From: Chryseobacterium antibioticum
GTDB lineage: Bacteria > Bacteroidota > Bacteroidia > Flavobacteriales > Weeksellaceae
Reading direction: 5' to 3'
Length of the DNA stretch: 64,000 nt
NCBI RefSeq assembly: GCF_012927325.1
Contig: NZ_JABBGI010000029.1
Span: 1 to 64,000, forward strand
Numbering within the stretch: the first letter of the stretch is position 1; each line of letters opens with the position of its first letter. Shown piece by piece: positions 60,010 to 64,000 of the stretch. The position numbers were made by a program, and so were the translations under genes. The notes under the pieces are model-generated. The model was not told where the DNA came from, searched no databases, and saw nothing but the letters and a program-made list of their open reading frames with translations.

Positions 60010-62556
60010 ATGGATAAAAAAACACAGACAAAACAGACGGAATCGCCTGATAAAGGCAAAATATTATCTAAGCCTCGTATATTTTTCGGGCTTACCTTCA
60101 TCCTTTTTTCTGTCGTTCTGGCATTTTCGTTCGTCTCTTATCTGATGAACTGGAAGGCAGACCAGAGCCAGGCAGGAACTATGACCGACAAGACAATTAA
60201 ATCTTCAAATATATTTGGGAAGGTTGGTGACTGGCTAGGCAATATTTTTATATTCGAAAGTATAGGCATTGCCTCATTTATTATTGCCTTCTTATTTCTG
60301 GTTGTGGGAACCCTTATCCTTAAAAAAAGAACTTTTAAACCATGGAAAACTATCGGACATTCTTTGTTTTTTATCTGCTGGCTTCCTATTTTCATGGGTG
60401 CTGTGACCAAAGGACAGGGTGTTTTGGGAGGTGTTTACGGATACCAGATTATGGATTATCTTAATGCCATCATCGGATCTGTAGGACTTTGGCTGGTTCT
60501 GGCTGCAAGTATTCTTTTGTATTTCATTTTGGAATTCAATCTCCGTCCAAGCTCTATTAAAGCTAAACTGGACAAGATTAACGATAATACAATCGGTAAG
60601 GTTAAGTCTATGATGCCAAGTTCAGAGGAAAACTTTGAAGCAGATGCGGAACTTGAAGAGGAAGTTCAGGAGACCGCACCCAACGTTACCATTACGGATG
60701 TTTCCAATAAAACAAAAACGAAGGAACAAACACCAGTAAATGTCCCTAAAGGATTTCCTGAAGTTCAGCCTACAACAGATATAGAAACTATCGTAACCCC
60801 TAATCATACGTCTTTCGAAGAAGAGGAAAAACCGATCAGCTTAAATCTGAATACAAAACCGGCCGTTCCTACTTCATCTCCGGAACAGGCTTTTGACCTG
60901 ACACCAATCAGTCCGGTTATTAGTCCGGTTCCACCCATTTCCACCCCGCCTCAGGATCATATTAAATTCAATGTGGAGGTTGCGCCTGTTATTGATGTAC
61001 TGGATGATTCGGACAGAAAATCACAGGAACTTGTAGAAAAACATGGGCTGTATGATCATAAACTTGATCTGGCAGGTTTCCAGATGCCGACGGTAGAATT
61101 ACTTAAGGATTACGGGAACGAAGAAATCTCCATTAATCAGGAAGAATTAGAAGAAAATAAAAATAAAATTGTAGGACTGTTGAAGAACTTCAACGTTGGT
61201 ATTTCTGAAATTAAAGCCACGATAGGACCTACCGTTACTTTATATGAAATTGTTCCGGAAGCCGGGATCAGAGTATCTGCCATTAAAAAACTTCAGGATG
61301 ATATTGCCCTGAATCTTTCTGCACTGGGAATCAGAATAATTGCCCCAATGCCAGGAAAAGGAACCATCGGAATTGAGGTTCCAAGAAAAAATCCTACGAT
61401 GGTATCGATGCGTTCCGTGATCGCTTCACACAAATTCCAGAATACGGATATGGATCTTCCGGTAGTGTTCGGAAAAACAATTTCTAACGAGGTCTTTATG
61501 GCCGACCTTGCAAAAATGCCACACCTACTGATGGCAGGTGCTACAGGACAGGGTAAATCTGTAGGGATTAATGCCATCCTAACATCCCTTCTTTACAAAA
61601 AACATCCGAGCGAACTGAAATTCGTTATGGTCGATCCCAAGAAGGTTGAACTTTCATTATATTCAAAAATTGAAAGACATTATCTGGCTAAATTACCGGA
61701 TTCTGAAGAAGCGATCATTACGGATACGAATAAAGTGATCAATACTCTGAACTCTCTTTGTATAGAGATGGACACGAGATATGATTTACTTAAAAATGCA
61801 TTCTGTAAAAACTTAAAGGAATACAACAAAAAGTTTACAGAGCGAAAATTAAACCCTGAGAACGGACACCGTTATCTACCTTATATTGTATTGGTGGTAG
61901 ACGAATTTGCCGACCTTATCATGACAGCTGGAAAAGAGGTTGAGCTTCCTATCGCCAGACTGGCACAGCTTGCAAGAGCTGTAGGAATTCACCTGATTGT
62001 TGCAACACAGAGACCTTCTGTCAACGTAATTACAGGTATGATCAAAGCCAACTTCCCTGCAAGGGCAGCCTTCAGGGTAATTTCAAGTGTGGATTCAAGG
62101 ACGATTCTGGATTCTCCGGGTGCGGACCAATTGATTGGTAAGGGAGACATGCTTTATTTCAACGGAAATGAGATCTTAAGGCTTCAGTGTGCTTTTGTAG
62201 ACACTCCGGAAGTGGAAAGACTTGCAGAATACATCGGTGAACAGAAAGGTTATTCATCAGCATTTTTACTTCCTGAATTTGTATCTGAGGATTCTACAAG
62301 TACAGTAGGTGCCTTTGACCCGAATGAAAAAGATGCCTTGTTTGAAGAAGCGGCAAGAATCATTGTTTCTACCCAGCAGGGATCTACCTCCATGTTACAG
62401 AGACAACTGAAATTGGGTTACAACAGAGCGGGAAGAATTATGGATCAGCTGGAGGCGACAGGGATTGTAGGAGGATTTAACGGAGCAAAAGCTAGAGAAG
62501 TGATTATCAGTGACCTTCATTCTTTGGAACAGTTTTTGGAAGATTTGCGTAGTTAA
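60010..62556 (+). CDS. ftsK: DNA translocase FtsK
   Basis: 848 residues, shorter than the E. coli form because the linker is brief. Four membrane segments lie near 25-175 (for example 'FFGLTFILFSVVLAFSFVSY'), followed by a Pro/Glu/Thr-rich linker (about 205-340). The motor has Walker A (GATGQGKSVG, about residue 508-517) and Walker B (LVVDEFADLI, about 627); the C-terminal gamma domain reads 'GSTSMLQRQLKLGYNRAGRI'. It pumps DNA at the septum and helps resolve chromosome dimers. It has its own promoter; the LolA-like gene follows by 66 bases. Confidence 0.96.
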   Translation: MDKKTQTKQTESPDKGKILSKPRIFFGLTFILFSVVLAFSFVSYLMNWKADQSQAGTMTDKTIKSSNIFGKVGDWLGNIFIFESIGIASFIIAFLFLVVGTLILKKRTFKPWKTIGHSLFFICWLPIFMGAVTKGQGVLGGVYGYQIMDYLNAIIGSVGLWLVLAASILLYFILEFNLRPSSIKAKLDKINDNTIGKVKSMMPSSEENFEADAELEEEVQETAPNVTITDVSNKTKTKEQTPVNVPKGFPEVQPTTDIETIVTPNHTSFEEEEKPISLNLNTKPAVPTSSPEQAFDLTPISPVISPVPPISTPPQDHIKFNVEVAPVIDVLDDSDRKSQELVEKHGLYDHKLDLAGFQMPTVELLKDYGNEEISINQEELEENKNKIVGLLKNFNVGISEIKATIGPTVTLYEIVPEAGIRVSAIKKLQDDIALNLSALGIRIIAPMPGKGTIGIEVPRKNPTMVSMRSVIASHKFQNTDMDLPVVFGKTISNEVFMADLAKMPHLLMAGATGQGKSVGINAILTSLLYKKHPSELKFVMVDPKKVELSLYSKIERHYLAKLPDSEEAIITDTNKVINTLNSLCIEMDTRYDLLKNAFCKNLKEYNKKFTERKLNPENGHRYLPYIVLVVDEFADLIMTAGKEVELPIARLAQLARAVGIHLIVATQRPSVNVITGMIKANFPARAAFRVISSVDSRTILDSPGADQLIGKGDMLYFNGNEILRLQCAFVDTPEVERLAEYIGEQKGYSSAFLLPEFVSEDSTSTVGAFDPNEKDALFEEAARIIVSTQQGSTSMLQRQLKLGYNRAGRIMDQLEATGIVGGFNGAKAREVIISDLHSLEQFLEDLRS

Positions 62557-62622
62557 AGGGAAAAATGCTTTCTAAGTTTAACCGGGAAGCATGAGAATGT
62601 TTAAAGTTTATTAAATAAAAAA

Positions 62623-63270
62623 ATGAGAAATATTATTTCAAAAGTTATAGTCGGAAGTTTAGTCATTGGTGCTGTAGGATTTGCTGAGGCACAGAAAATT
62701 GATGCGAAAGCTAAAAAGATTCTGGACGACATCACCGCCAACTACAAATCTAAAAAGAATTCTTACTTCAAGTTTTCTTTTGGAACAGGCCTAAATGGTC
62801 AGGTTACCAAGACAGAACCTGGAATTTATTATTCTGCAGGAGAGAAATATAAGTTGAAGATTATGGATACGGAACAGATCTTTGACGGAAACAAAATCTA
62901 CAATATCAATGCAGATGATATGGAAGTAACGGTTGCAAAACCTAACGGAAGCGGCAGCATGTTCTCCCCTATCAATTATCTTACGACTTACAGAAATGAT
63001 TATAATGTAACGTATAACGGTAAAAAAACTGTAAACGGAGTCAATGCAGATTTCATTAAACTGACGCCTGTAAAATCCAATGGCATACAGTACGTTTATA
63101 TTTTTGTAGACTCCGTGAAAAAACAGATTGTAAAACTTGAACAACACGGAAACAATAAAGACGTAGCTGTAATTGCGATCAAAGAATACAAGGAAAACCA
63201 AACTCTGGATGCAAATATGTTTGTTTTTGATAAAAACAAGTTTAAAAATTACGTGATCACGGAACTTTAA
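62623..63270 (+). CDS. LolA-like outer membrane lipoprotein carrier protein
   Basis: 215 residues with a signal peptide ending GFAEAQ (about 24). The body matches the LolA-like fold: 'AKKILDDITANYKSKKNSYF', 'GIYYSAGEKYKLKIMDTEQI', FDGNKIYNINADDMEVTVAK and 'FIKLTPVKSNGIQYVYIFVD'. It should shuttle lipoproteins across the periplasm. Flavobacteriia carry several such paralogues. It sits between ftsK and an LptF/G gene, an arrangement found repeatedly in this group. Confidence 0.88.
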   Translation: MRNIISKVIVGSLVIGAVGFAEAQKIDAKAKKILDDITANYKSKKNSYFKFSFGTGLNGQVTKTEPGIYYSAGEKYKLKIMDTEQIFDGNKIYNINADDMEVTVAKPNGSGSMFSPINYLTTYRNDYNVTYNGKKTVNGVNADFIKLTPVKSNGIQYVYIFVDSVKKQIVKLEQHGNNKDVAVIAIKEYKENQTLDANMFVFDKNKFKNYVITEL

Positions 63271-63360
63271 AAAATGAAATTGAATAGGCGTTAATTTAAA
63301 AATTAACGGATTCACCTTTTCATCTTTTGACGATAAAATAAAAAGTAATAAAAATTATAG

Positions 63361-63388
63361 GAGCCACAAGTAAACTTTGTGGCTTTTT
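63361..63388 (+). terminator. Terminator after the LolA-like gene
   Basis: AGCCACAA pairs with TTGTGGCT around an 7-base loop, followed by TTTTT, about 90 bases past the stop. Confidence 0.8.
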
Positions 63389-63403
63389 GATTAATTTTGG
63401 CGC

Positions 63404-64000
63404 ATGTTAAAAATACTAGACCGATATATCATAAAAACCTTCTTTGGACCGTTTTTCTTTATATTCAGCGTTTTGTTTTTCATCTTTATTGTAAACATTA
63501 TCTGGGTTCAGCTGGGGCAGTTCATGGGAAAAGGGTTAAGCTACTGGCAGATCCTCAAACTCCTTTTTTATCTTGGGATCAGTGTTGTAAGTTTGGTACT
63601 TCCGCTTACGATTCTGTTGGCGAGTATTATGTCCTTCGGTGAATTTGGAGAACGATATGAACTTGCAGCGATGAAAGCTGCGGGAATTTCCCTGACTCGG
63701 GTCATGGCGCCTCTCATGGGAGTAGCAACCGTACTGGCAGTCATGCTTTTCTTTTTCTCCAATAATATCATTCCGGATTTCCAGAAGAAAGCAAAGAATA
63801 TGCTTTTCAATATTGCCCAAACCAAGCCTGCACTTAATTTTACACCGGGGCAGTTTATTGATCAGCTTCCAGGATATACAGTTAAGTTTGATAAAATCTA
63901 TGGTGAGAATGGAGAAAATATTGAGGGAGTTTTTATACACAGAAAAGCCAGCACCTATGAAAATCAGCAGTCGGTTGTGGCAGAAAAGGGAAAATTCGTT
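63404..64000 (+). CDS. LptF/LptG family permease (partial, runs off the window)
   Basis: 199 residues visible from ATG 63404 (MLKILDRYIIKTFFGPFFFI). The N-terminal three membrane segments and the coupling helix (SFGEFGERYELAAMKAAGIS) match the YjgP/YjgQ permease family. LptF and LptG work with LptB as the ABC motor that pulls LPS from the inner membrane. Flavobacteriia usually have two genes of this type; the C-terminal half and any second gene lie beyond the window. Confidence 0.93.
   Translation, partial: MLKILDRYIIKTFFGPFFFIFSVLFFIFIVNIIWVQLGQFMGKGLSYWQILKLLFYLGISVVSLVLPLTILLASIMSFGEFGERYELAAMKAAGISLTRVMAPLMGVATVLAVMLFFFSNNIIPDFQKKAKNMLFNIAQTKPALNFTPGQFIDQLPGYTVKFDKIYGENGENIEGVFIHRKASTYENQQSVVAEKGKFV

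Overview
The window looks like the chromosome of a member of the Flavobacteriia (Bacteroidota), most likely Chryseobacterium or a close relative. The evidence is AT-rich DNA, gliding genes (gldB, gldC), a PafA-type alkaline phosphatase, type 9 secretion (T9SS) sorting signals, several secreted proteins starting with the flavobacterial 'QVGIG..(S/T)PN' module, and promoters of the Bacteroidota form TTG-N19/20-TAnnTTTG. I saw no rRNA, tRNA, CRISPR array or riboswitch.

Layout. 0-9.1 kb: housekeeping and small accessory genes: DinB-like protein, acetyltransferases, metB-like PLP enzyme, gldC and gldB, an LRR protein, a decayed acetyltransferase, nadE, then a tightly coupled trio of barnase-type RNase, archaemetzincin-like lipoprotein and barstar. 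9.1-18.2 kb: three tandem secreted paralogues, pafA, two unknown proteins, a VOC protein, an acetyltransferase, and a TetR-SDR pair sharing a palindromic operator. 18.2-21.5 kb: a transposon patch with an IS200-type element beside an IS1380 remnant, a surface gene with an in-frame stop, and an IS630 copy with intact ends but broken frames. 21.6-29.1 kb: a 1578-residue CotH-kinase/T9SS protein, another surface protein, and gene remnants. 29.1-31.7 kb: small accessory enzymes. 32.1-42.4 kb: a surface-protein locus, all on the minus strand, with two large secreted proteins, a coiled-coil fibre-like protein, two TPR/helix-turn-helix membrane regulators, a very short secreted ORF and a cassette of HTH proteins. 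42.6-50.7 kb: a MarR-acetyltransferase operon and a complete RND efflux operon behind its own GbsR/MarR-like regulator. 50.7-64 kb: lysine-to-aminoadipate genes (lat, pcd), an RHH-SPFH pair, the fused cytochrome c maturation protein CcsBA, ftsK, a LolA-like gene and the start of an LptF/G permease gene.

How the parts fit. The secreted proteins presumably depend on Sec and, at least for the CotH protein, on T9SS, to which the gliding proteins are functionally linked. The two TPR/HTH proteins lie upstream of and co-directional with the surface-protein genes and are plausible regulators of them. Palindromes overlapping or next to Bacteroidota promoters explain autoregulation of the TetR, MarR and RND-regulator units.

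The strongest candidate for an under-described system is the barnase/archaemetzincin/barstar operon: all recognisable RNase and inhibitor key residues are kept, the RNase has an N-terminal membrane anchor and two cysteines absent from classical barnase, and the three frames overlap. The second candidate is the surface locus with its HTH cassette. Function statements rest on motif recognition by eye; no database search was run.
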